DNA from: Psococerastis gibbosa
Taxonomy: Eukaryota > Arthropoda > Insecta > Psocodea > Psocidae
DNA length: 64,000 bases
NCBI GenBank assembly: GCA_963971405.1
Contig: OZ020491.1
Location: 31,733,019-31,797,018 of the forward strand
Direction of reading: 5' to 3'
Shown here: one piece after another, positions 12,182-22,461 of the stretch
How positions within the stretch are numbered: the stretch's first letter is position 1
Layout of the letters: every line of letters begins with the position of its first letter
Notes under the pieces: generated by a model
Database searches by the model: none
What the model was told of the DNA's origin: nothing
Seen by the model: only the letters and a program-made list of their open reading frames with translations
Made by a program: the position numbers and the translations under genes

Positions 12182-12270
12182 CCCACTGAAGATGTCGACA
12201 GCAGATGTTGACGAAACGTTTGGACGTACGCTTTCAGAACGACCACGGCCTATCATCCCGCTCTTGGGGA
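12182..12270 (+). mobile_element. AACCAGTA-family fragment with hammerhead-like hairpin
   Basis: This short block matches the right half of the inverted-repeat element at 25874-26162, including CCACTGAAGATGTCGAC and GACCACGGCC. It directly abuts the LINE tail that follows. The hairpin between CTGAAGAT and GAAACG is described in a separate entry. Confidence 0.6.
12186..12217 (+). ncRNA. Hammerhead-core-like hairpin
   Basis: CTGAAGA, then T, then a seven-pair stem (GTCGACA with TGTTGAC, one G-U pair) around a GCAGA loop, then GAAAC. Hammerhead ribozymes share the core CUGANGA, stem II, GAAA, so both core boxes are present; the extra unpaired T before stem II departs from the classic layout. 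Cleavage has not been tested and the flanking stems I and III were not fully modelled. Confidence 0.35.
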
Positions 12271-12575
12271 TACAACTACAGTCTTGCAGATTCTGCAATG
12301 AAGGAGTGGAGGACCTCAAGCACGTCCTCCTTCATTGCGATACAATCGCACGAAGAAAAGCAGCATGCTCGGGAAGCTTGCAGTTACATGTAAAAGACCT
12401 ACAACTTCTAAATCCCCTCAAGATCCTGGTTCTCCTGAGGGAGATAGTTCTCGAGGAAGAGATGTAAAAGTGATGTAGATACTTTGTTGTAGGGGCACAA
12501 TAGGCCAAATAGGCTTAAGTGCACACAGGTAACACCTGTACCCCAATTAAATAAAATAAAAAAATCATCCCGCAT
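12271..12575 (+). pseudogene. LINE 3' end with Cys-His finger
   Basis: The plus-strand frame contains CRFCNEGVEDLKHVLLHC, the C-x2-C-x7-H-x4-C finger found at the C-terminus of R1/I-group LINE polyproteins beyond RNase H. It continues LLREIVLEEEM to a stop at 12465-12467 and then a 3' UTR ending in an AATAAAATAAAAAAA tail near 12570. The element is 5'-truncated to its last 300 bp. Confidence 0.75.
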
Positions 12576-12814
12576 TCTACTTTCATTCCTACCTCATTCA
12601 TTACTACATTCACGTAACTCCATGAAAACCTTTGTTATAATTATATTGTATAAGAATCTTTAACAAGTAGAAAAACGGCTAGGGGAACATTATGTTCGGT
12701 AAACTCGGCCACCTCAGTGGCTTTTGATTCTAAATGCATAATTAATAAGGGGACTATTACATGGGTGTCTCGTACGAGCCTCGGTGGTTGTAGATTAGGT
12801 TCTAAATCCCCCGA

Positions 12815-12960
12815 TCACAGCCCGCATCAGGTGGTTAGAGCATGTGGAACGAATGCCAGACAATAAGGCTACAAGAGCAGCCTTACGTGTCCCAAGGGAG
12901 AAGACGAGTGGGACGACCACGGATGCGAGCTACCAGTCCTCTGGCCTTGACCTCATAAAT
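12815..12960 (+). pseudogene. LINE C-terminal tail fragment
   Basis: Frame reads ITARIRWLEHVERMPDNKATRAA and then, after a shift, material recalling the GRRRVGRP(R/M) linker. RIRWLGHVERMP is the standard start of the post-RT tail of RTE/CR1-like elements. Only about 50 codons survive. Confidence 0.65.
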
Positions 12961-13134
12961 ATTATGCAATAAAATTGGAATAAACTTTATAAATAAAAAT
13001 AAAATAAATTTTACCCTTTAACTTAATTTTTATGAAAAATTATTATTCCAAAGTTGTGTAGGCCTATTTTGTTTATTTTTATTTGACGTAAACATTCCAT
13101 GCAGTTTAGTTTTATAATATCCTGAACGAATTTT

Positions 13135-13380
13135 TTTTGACATAGACCTACTTGTACTGGCCCATAGGTTCATGGTCCAATGCCAATGATCCCATGGATT
13201 TTTGACATTAAAATTTATTTGTGTTGTTTGCGAATAAGTATTAGCCATTGGCAAACTGGTATAAGTCCTCGGTGTCAACCTACTCCGGCTACAAGCGATA
13301 ATGTGCAATCTGAGACAAGCTTACCATTGACGCAACGAAACTGGTGAAAGCATGACTTAACCAAGTACAGACTCGAGTCA
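13135..13380. repeat. Family Y repeat, copy with empty MITE site
   Basis: This copy aligns with 16140-17376: both share CCCATAGGTTC, TTGGCCATTGGCAAAC or its near version, GATGTCAACCTAC and GCTACAAG(C/G)GATAATG. At 13357-13359 the sequence reads CATGACTTAACCAAGTACAG without interruption, exactly the joined flanks of the MITE at 16974-17353. It therefore serves as the pre-insertion reference for that site. Confidence 0.75.
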
Positions 13381-13709
13381 ACATGCCATACAGCTATTAT
13401 AACAGTATACAGTATTATAACAGACCTTTCAACACTATTGTATTTTACAGGGGATTCTTCCCTTCGTCATGAGATGAGAAGTCGTGAGATATTCAGCAGC
13501 CCCGGGTAGATGCTAAGTTGATGCTTTGTCTCCATGGCTACTGCTGTTGCAGCATTGTTCTACTGTCAACTGTCACAGCTTGGGGTGAGCTCTGGGAATC
13601 CCTGGGTTGGAAAGCAATGATAACCGTAATGAAGCAATGTGTTAGGTATGTACACTCATAAAAGTACGGCTATATAGTGCAATACTTGACAAAGACATTT
13701 ATGGTTATT

Positions 13710-14557
13710 GCTTTCCAATTTATACGTAGTATAAGGAAAGCTTAGTGATGGTCAAAATTTTCGATTCCGAGATTTCAACGGATTTACACGTTTTGAGGTA
13801 CCAGGAACCCAAAAAAGTGGTTTTTACGAAATGTCTGTCTGTGGCTCTGTCTGTCGCTCTGTCTGTCTGTCTGTTCATCGATTTCCGGGCAAGCTACTCT
13901 GTGGATTTTGATGAAATTTTGCATGTAGGTTTACAAAAACCATGCCTCGGATCATTTTATTTTTATTTTGGGCTAACTCAATTTGGGCGGGATTATCAAA
14001 AAACTCCAAAAAAACGTCTAAAAAAATTATTTCTCAAAAACGGCTCAAACGATTTCTTTTAAATTCACCTATAATGTAGTCGTTATTAATGTTGATAAAT
14101 GCAGGGGGTCGCTTGCCCCTTGATAGTTTGCTTCAGGGGGTAAAAAAATAAAAATAACTAAATTTTAATGAAAAATGACTAAAAAATAATTTTTCTGCGA
14201 AACCTTTCTATCGATAATTTCTACCTTCAGGCATGTTTTAGGTGCTAAATTCAGTAACGAAACCGGACAGGTTGCTTTCCTAAAACACTATTTGGTTTTG
14301 TGCAAAAACATGTTTTTTGAAAAATTGATGAAAATGAAAATTCACTTCAAACGCATTGCGTACCCTGCCATTATTACTGTGTGGTTAAATGTGTTGGTCT
14401 GACCTATCTAGAATTTACCTCACCTCCAGTGGCGTTAGGTGGACACCCCCCCCCCCCCCCCCCCCGCCGCCCGAGATATCGGAAATTTAACCATATGAAA
14501 ATTATTTTCCATGATATTACTCATTTTCTCTATCTACTAATTGGTAAATTGGAAAGC
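13710..14557 (+). repeat. Family Z element, longest copy
   Basis: Starts GCTTTCCAATTTATACGTAG and ends AAATTGGAAAGC like 4208-4881. It contains a TCTG microsatellite at about 13831-13874 and a C-run at 14445-14466, both of which are places where the two copies differ in length. An open frame over 13745-14062 has a counterpart in the other copy (the phrase SVDF(G/D)EI(W/L)HVGLQK), suggesting a decayed coding segment or chance conservation. Confidence 0.65.
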
Positions 14558-15344
14558 ATGTTCGAGTAAACTCGGACCGGTTCTTTTATTTTAGGGAGAT
14601 TCATCTACCTATTGAGATGGCGACCAATGTTCGATTTCCGGAAAATTTCTTCACAACTTTTCATTTCATGACCCTGAGCCTAAAACCACCCTCCGTTCAA
14701 AATGTTATTGATTTTAGGAAACACTAACTTCCGTAAATATTATCCGATTTTGATGAAACATGGCACAACAATTGGTCACACAAATGTCTCTGATCGAGTT
14801 TGTTAACCAGCTAGATCCACTATTTAGTTACAAGATGGTGGCCGATTGAAACCTTATATAATTCATATGTCCGTCAATATTGGTCGCAGAGGAATGAATT
14901 AAAATTTGACTGAAAGCCCGTATTATTATCTACGATAAAAGGTTAACACTTTTTACGGCAAATTAACGATTTCAAGATGACGTCCAGTCAAAGTAAAAAT
15001 AATTTAATAAGTAAAATAATCGCCATTGTTTGGAACACAAAGAGTGTTTTGTGTGTTGATGTTGTGGTCGGGAAAATAATGAAAATTTTTTATTTTTTAT
15101 AACATACATGTGTAGCGCAGATAGCGTGGAGAAAAAGCAGGGTCAGCGGAATCTCCCTACACCTGATCGGCCAAAGCCGAAAGGAAGTTTTTTTAAATAA
15201 CGTGTGTGACAAATTAGAAAATAAGAGAATTAAATGATGGACCAAGTGACATTTACGGAATTCAAAGAGCGGTGAAAAAGTCAGATATGTAATGAACATT
15301 TATACTGGAACTATCGTTATGAATTGAATTGACTATGATTTCAG
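14558..15344. other. Intergenic or intronic, nothing recognised
   Basis: Moderately AT-rich sequence between the family Z element and the exon candidate at 15345. No repeat match and no motif was found; it could be intron upstream of that exon. Confidence 0.35.
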
Positions 15345-15495
15345 CGACAAGGTCCACGTCAGGAAAGACTCTAATTCTAGTAAAGCCACTCGCTGATCTA
15401 CTCCCACCACCGGAAGTCCCTAGGTTGGGGTACGTTGATAACATTCCGTTTACTCTACGGTACTGGAAGCTCGAAGACCAGACGCAATGTGTCAC
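15345..15495 (+). CDS. Candidate internal exon, possibly fibronectin-III-like
   Basis: Acceptor TGATTTCAG ends at 15344 and donor GTACGT begins at 15496; the 151-bp exon is open in the frame TRSTSGKTLILVKPLADLL followed by PPPEVPRLGYVDNIPFTLRY and WKLEDQTQCV. The alternation of Pro-rich linker, hydrophobic strands and YTLRYW-like core resembles one half of a fibronectin type III or cytokine-receptor domain, but this is pattern reading, not an identification. The intron phases would be 1 at the start and 2 at the end. Its neighbour 16020-16101 is the natural next exon. A repeat origin is not excluded. Confidence 0.4.
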
Positions 15496-16019
15496 GTACG
15501 TACCATTCTTTTTAAATATTGAAAATCAGAAGAGGGCGAACTAATGATCCAAAAAATAAAACATTAGAATTAAGATAATATAGGTCTAAATTAAGCTATG
15601 GTCTTGGGCCGTATGTGGGCGTACGCTCATCGTCGTCAACGTTGCACTGTCGCAAATTTATTTATTTTTCTTAAATGTATTTTGAATTTATATTTTATTA
15701 AATTTTATGTAGGCCTATAGCCTTATATATTTTTATTTTTAAAACGATTTCTGATCAATGCACAATTATTATTATTTTATTATTATTATTATTGTGCCAT
15801 GACTGCTCGGATCGGAATGGCCCACCTCACCATATTTACATACAATAATTATATAATCTTGGAAGAAGAATTATATTTGTTTTAAATGTTATCATTTGTA
15901 CGATGACTGTTGGTAGCTTGCACAGTATGCCCCAGTCAACTTTCCGTGATTTTTCTGCTGTGACGTATGACGCTAAAATGTAGTTTTATTATAGGATGCG
16001 GTTGCTGTTTTGCTGACAG

Positions 16020-16101
16020 TCAAGTGAGGCTGGAGGTATGGAAGGAGGTGCTGAAAAAGGGTTTCCCCCATCAGCTTTTTTGAATTCTGTGGAAATTACA
16101 G
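16020..16101 (+). CDS. Candidate exon downstream of 15345-15495
   Basis: Acceptor GCTGTTTTGCTGACAG ends at 16019; donor GTATGT starts at 16102. Joined in phase with 15345-15495 it reads TQVRLEVWKEVLKKGFPHQ and then reaches TGA, giving a short terminal exon; read in phase 0 it gives SSEAGGMEGGAEKGFPPSAF without a stop. Sequence alone does not decide which is right. Intron length between the two would be 524 bp. Confidence 0.35.
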
Positions 16102-16321
16102 GTATGTGGGAGCTATGGATATTATTATTCGGATATTTTTTTTTTAAGGGCTCTTTATGGATCGAGGCCTACGTATAGTAGGGATCGAGGCATACGTAGC
16201 CCATAGGTTCTTTGTCCAACGTCCACGACCCCATGGATTTCGGACATTATTTGTATTGTTTCTGTATGAATTTTTGGCCATTGGCAAACCGGTATACGTT
16301 CTCGATGTCAACCTACACCAG

Positions 16322-16891
16322 GGGGATGTCACTCCATGTTAAAAACTTGATTTATCCAATACGGCCAACCTCAGTTCCGCTGACAGAAACGAGAGGCGCT
16401 GTCTGTTTCCCGCCAGTATTCAAATTATCCTAATTTTCTTCAATACATTTTTAAGTGAAAATATTTCCAAATATTAGCTAATTTAAATGCAACCTCACTT
16501 AAATTCAGCTCTACCCTCACCTTAACTTATAATTGCAGCAGCGATATTCCATATTGAACTCTGACAATGCAAAAATGGAATGGCATGGCGATTGTTTATT
16601 TGTGTACATTTCGGATTCGGTCATGCGCATCCTTCAAATAACAAGTCAGTAAGCCACTTTGAAAATTAATATATTTTTATATAATTACAAAATTGCAGTT
16701 TCTATTCGAAAATAATTAGAAAACGTTTTTGAGAATTAATTCGACGTTTTTATTCTTAATATTATCAATAATATGAACATAAATGTCTAACGTAGTGTCA
16801 CTAGTTCCGCTGACAGAAACGAGACTGCGCTCTTTTGAATAAATTAAGGGGGGCTATGTTAGTAGCACTTCTATTCTATCCTTATTCTGTG
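16322..16891. mobile_element. 570-bp insertion with 11-bp target duplication
   Basis: Flanked by the direct repeat ACCTACACCAG (16311-16321 and 16892-16902), which is single in the paralogous copy's equivalent region. Within it the phrase AGTTCCGCTGACAGAAACGA occurs twice (about 16373 and 16804), near each end, like short direct terminal repeats. No coding frame is seen. An 11-bp duplication points to retroposition rather than a common DNA transposon. Confidence 0.6.
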
Positions 16892-16973
16892 ACCTACACC
16901 AGCTACAAGGGATAATGAGCAAGCTGAGACAAGCTTACCATTGACGCAATGAAAGAGGCGAAAGCATGACTTA

Positions 16974-17353
16974 GGCGCCCATTCCATTGACCGGCTAGGG
17001 CTATTTCCAACAACGATGACGTGGTAGCAGACATTCAAGACTTAGGTAGCGTTTCCACCAACCTCGCATTGCAGATTGCAAATGACATTGACGGAAATGT
17101 TTTTTTTTTTTAAAATAGAAATCTATTAAAATGTTTGTAATTAACATATCCGATGAAGCCATTTTTTAATTTTAGTTTGTTTGTGATTTTACTGTATGAT
17201 CATTGATCAATTTTAACTATGGCATAGAGGAAAATAAACATTTCCGTCAATTCTGCAATGCGAGGTCGGTGGAAACGCCACCTAAGTCTTGAATGTCTGC
17301 TACCACGTCACCGTTGTTGGAAATAGCCCTAGCCGGTCAATGGAATGGGCACC
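16974..17353. mobile_element. PIF/Harbinger-like MITE, reference copy with TTA duplication
   Basis: 380 bp, beginning GGCGCCCATTCCATTGACCG, ending in its complement, flanked by TTA at 16971-16973 and 17354-17356. The empty site at 13357-13359 carries a single TTA, which confirms both the boundaries and the 3-bp duplication. TWA duplications are characteristic of the PIF/Harbinger superfamily. The inner region has a nested inverted pair, a T-run and no coding capacity. Confidence 0.85.
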
Positions 17354-17376
17354 TTAACCAAGTACAGATACGAGTG

Positions 17377-18351
17377 TATGTGAGTGCTATAATAATAATA
17401 ATATTTTTCCACGCCCAAGCTTCCGCCTACCGAGCGTTCTTAGAGTAGTGGCACTAGTGGCACTGCAAATTTAATTTAATAATTAAATATAATAAACCAT
17501 TACAAGAACCCGCTCCGGACAAATGAATGAGATCCATATAAAAGATAATAAGGCCCAAAATGGCTAATAATTAGTCCGTATTTTATATTAAGTATTTTAT
17601 TTCTTTTTTATTTTCCCTATTTTATTCAATTCTTTTAGTTTAAATGGCAATTTGTTAAATAAGTAGTAAATTAATTAATCATAATTATCGTTGACAAAAC
17701 TAATTCATTAGTTATCTGCCACATTATTTATGCGTTATAATAGTCTGTCGCAATCTGTCTTCATTACTCAGTTGCCTCTAATTCTGTGTGTTTCCCACAA
17801 TTTTCCTTGAATACTTAAAATAGTTATTCTTGATTACGGTATAAGATATTTCTCTGTCTCTCTCCCATAGGCTATGTAATAGTTATCGAAGCAACTGTAC
17901 CCCCACTGTCAGTAAGCAAACACTATGTGATCCCTAGTGCACCCGATGGTATTTAATGCATTTTTTTGACAAAACCACTCTGAAGCAATGCTGAAAAGTG
18001 GTTCCAGGGCGGTGCGAAGAAGAGAGAAGAAGAAGGAAAAAATGTAACCTAACAATAGCTGGTCCGATCGGAGTTGGCGACTGTGTGACGGCACGTCTAG
18101 TCATGAATGAACAGGTTCTTAACAATTGCCAGCAAGTCAGTTGTCTTTTACGCTCGATCCGATATAGTTCGCCGCGCTCAGCTCTATCTTTTCTTTACTA
18201 TTTACTACTGTTATTTAATGCTATATTTCATTATGGTTCCGGTGCCTGTTGAATGTGTTTACAAGTGTGCCTCTGACGCTGCGGCTCTTCCCTGCTTGTC
18301 CAGCCATTGGGGTATTGTTATTGTATAAGGGCTTCTTATGGACATAGGCGG
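17377..18351. other. Intergenic, no gene recognised
   Basis: AT-rich; ATA microsatellite at 17391-17402. A pyrimidine-rich tract around 18150-18250 and short overlapping frames on both strands show no family motif. Confidence 0.4.
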
Positions 18352-18557
18352 AAGATAAAAAACCAGTAGAATCCGGGCTGATGGACCGTGGTCGATATGA
18401 AAGTGAAATTCAAATCGTTAACATCTGCGGTCGACACCTTCAGTGGCGCTGCGTAGACTTCGTAAGTTGTACGTTGGTGGTTCCGTAGCACGACCCATCA
18501 GCCCGGATTCTTACTGGTTCTTCATATAACTCCGGCCGTGAAAGCCGTTGTAGTTAC
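18352..18557 (+). mobile_element. AACCAGTA-family inverted-repeat element
   Basis: Left AACCAGTAGAATCCGGGCTG pairs with right CAGCCCGGATTCTTACTGGT, followed by the family tail (CTCCGGCCGTGAAAGCC). A degraded hammerhead-like box is present on the minus strand at 18421-18442 (CTGAAGG instead of CTGAAGA). Confidence 0.7.
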
Positions 18558-18660
18558 ACTTGCTAAATTTTCTGGCCATGCTTCGGAGGGCATGCGATGC
18601 AGGTGGTCCCGGGCTTTCCTCCGCAACTCCGCTAGGTTGGCTTAGTCATAGAACAAAAAA
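18558..18660 (+). mobile_element. SINE body fragment, tRNA head missing
   Basis: Matches the body of the SINE at 23741-23950 from ACTTGCTAAATTTTCTGGCC through CCATGCTTCGGAGGGCATG and GGTGGTCCCGGG to CTTAGTCATAGAAC. The A and B promoter boxes are absent, so this is a 5'-truncated copy adjoining the element before it. Confidence 0.7.
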
Positions 18661-19779
18661 GTCGATATTTAATTGTTTATTTAAACTCCAACCTTCCAGG
18701 AAGAAATAGCGCCCTGAGCCCGTCCGGAGCCTCAATAGGCTAAAAAAGGGGTTACAAGATGCCGCGCTAACCTGAATAGGTGGAGACTGACGGAGGACTC
18801 GACTTGCGAATGCGGACTACGACGGCCATCTTCTCGTTTGTCTGAGACTAGCAGAAGTTGTGTCCCAGACAGATCTCTCAGATTCCAATGACAAGGTTAT
18901 CAAGACCGTAGTGTTTTGGAGCGACGTGTCCTAGGCCCGAACACTTTAAGTAAGTATTGACGTAGGCCTACCTTTGACTATTGTATTCGTTCCTTGCCCA
19001 GCTAACGTCCCTATCGGTTTTCGGACAAGATAGGTATTGTTTCCGAATGAATTTCTCCAAACTGCCGACGCTGCGCAAGTTTGCTGCAGTTTTGAACAGG
19101 CTCTGCGCTGGCTGTCGGTTTCAACCATAGGCATAGTAAAACTATAGACTCATCGTAAACATTCGGATTGAAGCTGCTCGAGTTCGGCTATTTCCGTAAT
19201 ATAGGTCATAGGAGCAGATTGAGCTTTTTGCCATTTGATACCGTGGTAACATTTTATTTTTTATTAGATTATTTAAAGATTATTTAGAACGGGAAATCAT
19301 GCCACGTAACCAACAATATTTTTATTCAGAACTTGTAGTACTTTTAATTTATATTTTAAACAATATATATAATAAATGTAAATAATAAATATAATAATAT
19401 ATTAAACAACAAAGGAAACATTTAATAAAAATATTAAATTTGAATTTCCCGCCAAAAAGCCCCTATAAGTAGGCGTGGCCATGGCTTCAGTCTTACAACA
19501 CAGGCGAAATACAACATGGTGACTCCATAGTTTTATTAGCTCCATGGTTTCAACTTGGTATGGGCGTTGCCTGCAATGTAGCTTGTTGAATTACATTGAA
19601 GTATTTTGTTTTGTTTCTTATACATGGTATCAATGGTGGCCAAAATTAGCTATTGCATATTATTAGGCTACAGTGCGAGGTTACATGAGCCTCTTCCACT
19701 CCCTCTATAGTCTCGCCGCTTTTGATTATTCAACACTTCCTCTGCGGCCCGATCATGATTTGGGATTATTATAGGCTAA
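18661..19779. other. Intergenic; weak family Y resemblance at 18946-19134
   Basis: No gene found. The segment 18946-19134 shares word order with family Y (CCTACCTTTGAC..., TATTGTTTCCGAATGAATTT, TCGGTTTCAACC) but is too diverged for certainty. An AT-only stretch occupies 19330-19440. Confidence 0.35.
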
Positions 19780-20000
19780 TACCGGGGACATGTGCACCGG
19801 ATGCCGGACCACAGACCCCCAAAGGCCGTTTGGGAAGCAATCCCCCGCGGAAGAAGACCAAGGCGAAGATGGGCGGACCAGTTCCAGGAGGACCTCCTTC
19901 GAGTTGGCGTCGAGGCAGCAGATTGGACAGCGGCTGCTGAGGATCGGCAAAGATGGAGGGAAATCGTCAGGGCGGCCCCTGGGCTGATCGCGCCTAATTA
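19780..20000 (+). pseudogene. LINE post-RT tail, well preserved
   Basis: Plus-strand frame reads HRMPDHRPPKAVWEAIPRG, RRPRRRWADQFQEDLLRVGV, EAADWTAAAEDRQRWREIV and RAAPGLIAPN, the conserved C-terminal tail of RTE/CR1-related LINEs (R-M-P, P-R-G-R-R-P-R-R-R-W, DW...AEDR..WR). It ends at a TAA at 19999-20001 and is followed by a short AAGTAAGTAAGT-type tail, the usual 3' end of this clade. Only the last 70 codons were copied. Confidence 0.85.
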
Positions 20001-21062
20001 AGTCAAGTAAGTAAGTCAATACCGGAGTTTATTCAAATGTTTTAAACAAGTGCAATATGTGCGGGAAATTTAAATTGATAAATTAATCATTTTGATGAGT
20101 TTTCAATTTTGCTCTCCCTTAGATTTAGACATTAATTAAAAATGTTATTATATTTCAAAAGTTTACCTGTACATTTTAATGTTTATTAGTTTTTCCTTCA
20201 ATTATGTAACAATGCATTCTCTTGTATTCTAATAATTTATTAATTTGAATTTCCCTCGCATATTTTAACACCGTCACGTGACACCTTACTACTGCGGTAT
20301 TAAAAAATAAACCCCGGTATTATAATAATCCCCAATCGCCATAGTAGGGCTGCAGACACCAGTCCGACTCTTCTGTATTCCTTCTTTGGTCTATGGTGTA
20401 TGGTCTATCTTCGCCAGGTAATTAACAATTTTTCTTCTTTCTTCACAGCAGTGCCTTTGCGAACAGCATCAATGATGGGTACATCTAGCACCATATCCGA
20501 TTGGCTGGGACCAATCACCAGTTTTTTCGTCTTCGAGTAATCACCGACATCTTTTGGTGTCATCTGGAATTACTGCTACTGAACATCATGGTGACTATTT
20601 TATTGTGACATCGATGGACGCTTCGGTGAGTGTCTAGCCTACAGTGTAATTGAAGCGTATAGAAGCCAAAGTGTAGAAATGCGGTCAAACTCATTTTGAG
20701 ATGAACGCTCTTGAACCTTTTAACATTATTTACTGATTTTCAAATCTATTTTATTCAGGAAGTAAGCATGCCATCGTTTATATAATGATTGGCCTGAAAA
20801 ATAGATCACAGTTTCAGGAAGGCCATGATGCAGTTATCCAATTGAGCTTCTATACGCTCCAATGGATCATTTGGTCATGGATATGTACTGCCCAGAGACG
20901 ACGAAGTTGACTTGTTTAATGTATTTGCAACCGAAATTAGAGGATATGGTGAAAACTGGACTTGGCGGGATTTTAAAATGCGTGTATTATTTTCGTGTCA
21001 TTAATGAATGGCACTGTAATCGTATTGGGGTTAGAGACATAAACAAAGCTAGAGGTAGAGAC
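20001..21062. other. Intergenic or intron, nothing recognised
   Basis: No motif, splice pair or repeat match of note. The region lies downstream (on the minus strand) of the repeat exon at 21119-21669 and may contain its 3' UTR. Confidence 0.35.
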
Positions 21063-21118
21063 TCAATTTTTTAGAAGTCGCCGAATTGATTTTTCTATTT
21101 GAAAAAAGTCGTCAGAAT

Positions 21119-21669
21119 CACATTGGTTTGTACTGGTCCATAGCGGGTTGTCCCATAGGGTAGTACTGGCCCATAGCGGCTTGTCCCATAGGGTAGTATT
21201 GGCCCATATGGTTGTACTGGTCATTGGCGTCTTGTCCCATAGGGTTGTACTGGCCCATGTTGTAGTATTGGCCCATAGCGGCTTGTCCCATTGGGTAGTA
21301 TTGGCCTGTGGCGGCTTGTCCCATAGGGTAGTATTGGCCCATATGGGTGTACTGGTCATTGGCATCTTGTCCCATAGGGTTGTACTGGCCCATGTTGTAG
21401 TATTGGCCCATAGCGGCTTGTCCCATAGGGTAGTATTGGCCCATATGGGTGTACTGGTCATTGGCGTCTTGTCCCATAGGGTTGTACTGGCCCATGTTGT
21501 AGTATTGGCCCATAGCGGCTTGTCCCATAGGGTAGTATTGGCCCATAGCGGCTTGTCCCATAGGGTAGTACTGGCCCGTAGCGGCTTGTCCCATAGGGTT
21601 GTACTGGCCCATAGAGTTGTACTGGTCCATGGCTTCTTGTCCCATTGGTTGGTACTGTTGTTCATAATC
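21119..21669 (-). CDS. Met-Gly-Gln-Tyr repeat exon, low-complexity protein
   Basis: On the minus strand a good acceptor (CTATTTTTTCTGTGTCAG) ends at 21670 and opens the frame DYEQQYQPMGQEAMDQYN, which continues for about 183 codons to TGA just before 21116. It is built from two alternating modules, an 11-residue one of type YYPMGQAAMGQ or YNPMGQDANDQ and a 6-residue one of type YYNMGQ or YTHMGQ. All module lengths are multiples of three bases. Composition (Met, Gly, Gln, Tyr, Asn, Ala) is like secreted structural or prion-like disordered proteins. A second minus-strand frame is also open through the repeats (TTLWDKPLWANTT type) as a by-product of the periodicity. The first exon was not found. 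Confidence 0.55.
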
Positions 21670-22202
21670 TGACACAGAAAAAATAGAATAGAACCAAAAG
21701 CGTAGGTAATCTTAAATGGTGATTGGTGAGAACTTATGAAATGAAATGAAAAACGACTTTATTGAAAAATAAACAAAACACGAACAATAAGACTATAAAA
21801 AGTCTTGTTTTCATGCTAACCATAAAAATATTCAAATTTATTGAATCAAATTGAACAACAACATTTACAATATTAAAAATGGAAGGAGACCCAAAGGACA
21901 AGTCCCTTGCTGGGCCCCCCTTTAAAAGTAAAAGTAAAAATACAAGTAAAAAATTACGACTTGAGTAAAAAATTTAAAAGTTAATAGAAAATAATTGTGC
22001 AGGCAGATAACTAAAAGTATTGTAGGCTAATAATAAAATATGGGTTGACAATCGACACTGAGAGAACATGCACTTTACAGTGTATCCCAATTTTTATTAT
22101 GTCTAGTTGCCAAGTAAGGACGTTTATTATTTATTAACATTTATTAAAATTAACTACGGTATTAACTTTAATAATATCTATATCTATAATAGCCTACAAT
22201 GT

Positions 22203-22296
22203 TTTTAGTTTTTATGGTTGGCATGAAAACAAGACTTTATAGTCTTATTGTTCGCCTTTTGTTGCAATAAAGTCGTATTTTCATTTCATTTCATTT
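22203..22296 (+). mobile_element. Solo LINE 3' end, opposite orientation
   Basis: Inverted match to 21735-21830: both contain GCATGAAAACAAGACTTT, CAATAAAGTCGT and the ATTTCATTTC tail. On the plus strand this copy ends in TTTCATTTCATTTCATTT. It is either a second, severely truncated insertion of the same LINE family or the other arm of an inverted duplication. Confidence 0.6.
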
Positions 22297-22451
22297 AATT
22301 AACTATTAACCTTTAAATTAACATTCATTAAAACATTAGTAACATTTATTAACAACCAAAAATATTGTATTATTGATAAGTGCAAAGTTAAATAGAGAAG
22401 AAACGAGAGAGGAAGAGTGGGGAAAAAAGAAGGGTAAAATATATACGGGGG

Positions 22452-22461
22452 GGGGGGGGGG
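22452..22461 (+). repeat. Poly-G run
   Basis: Part of a run of about 17 G residues at 22446-22461. Such runs recur through the window at repeat boundaries. Confidence 0.7.

Larger units (their letters stand above)
16140..17376. repeat. Family Y copy split by two insertions
   Basis: Pieces 16140-16321, 16892-16973 and 17354-17376 together correspond to the uninterrupted copy at 13135-13380. The first gap holds a 570-bp insertion and the second the Harbinger-like MITE. Reading across both gaps restores collinearity, so the order of events is clear: repeat first, then two independent insertions. Confidence 0.75.

Noticed and set aside
21148..21672. Long plus-strand frame rich in SHRVVLAH repeats
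   Set aside because: It is the antisense of the Met-Gly-Gln-Tyr exon; it stays open only because the modules are multiples of three bases. No acceptor or start context supports it.
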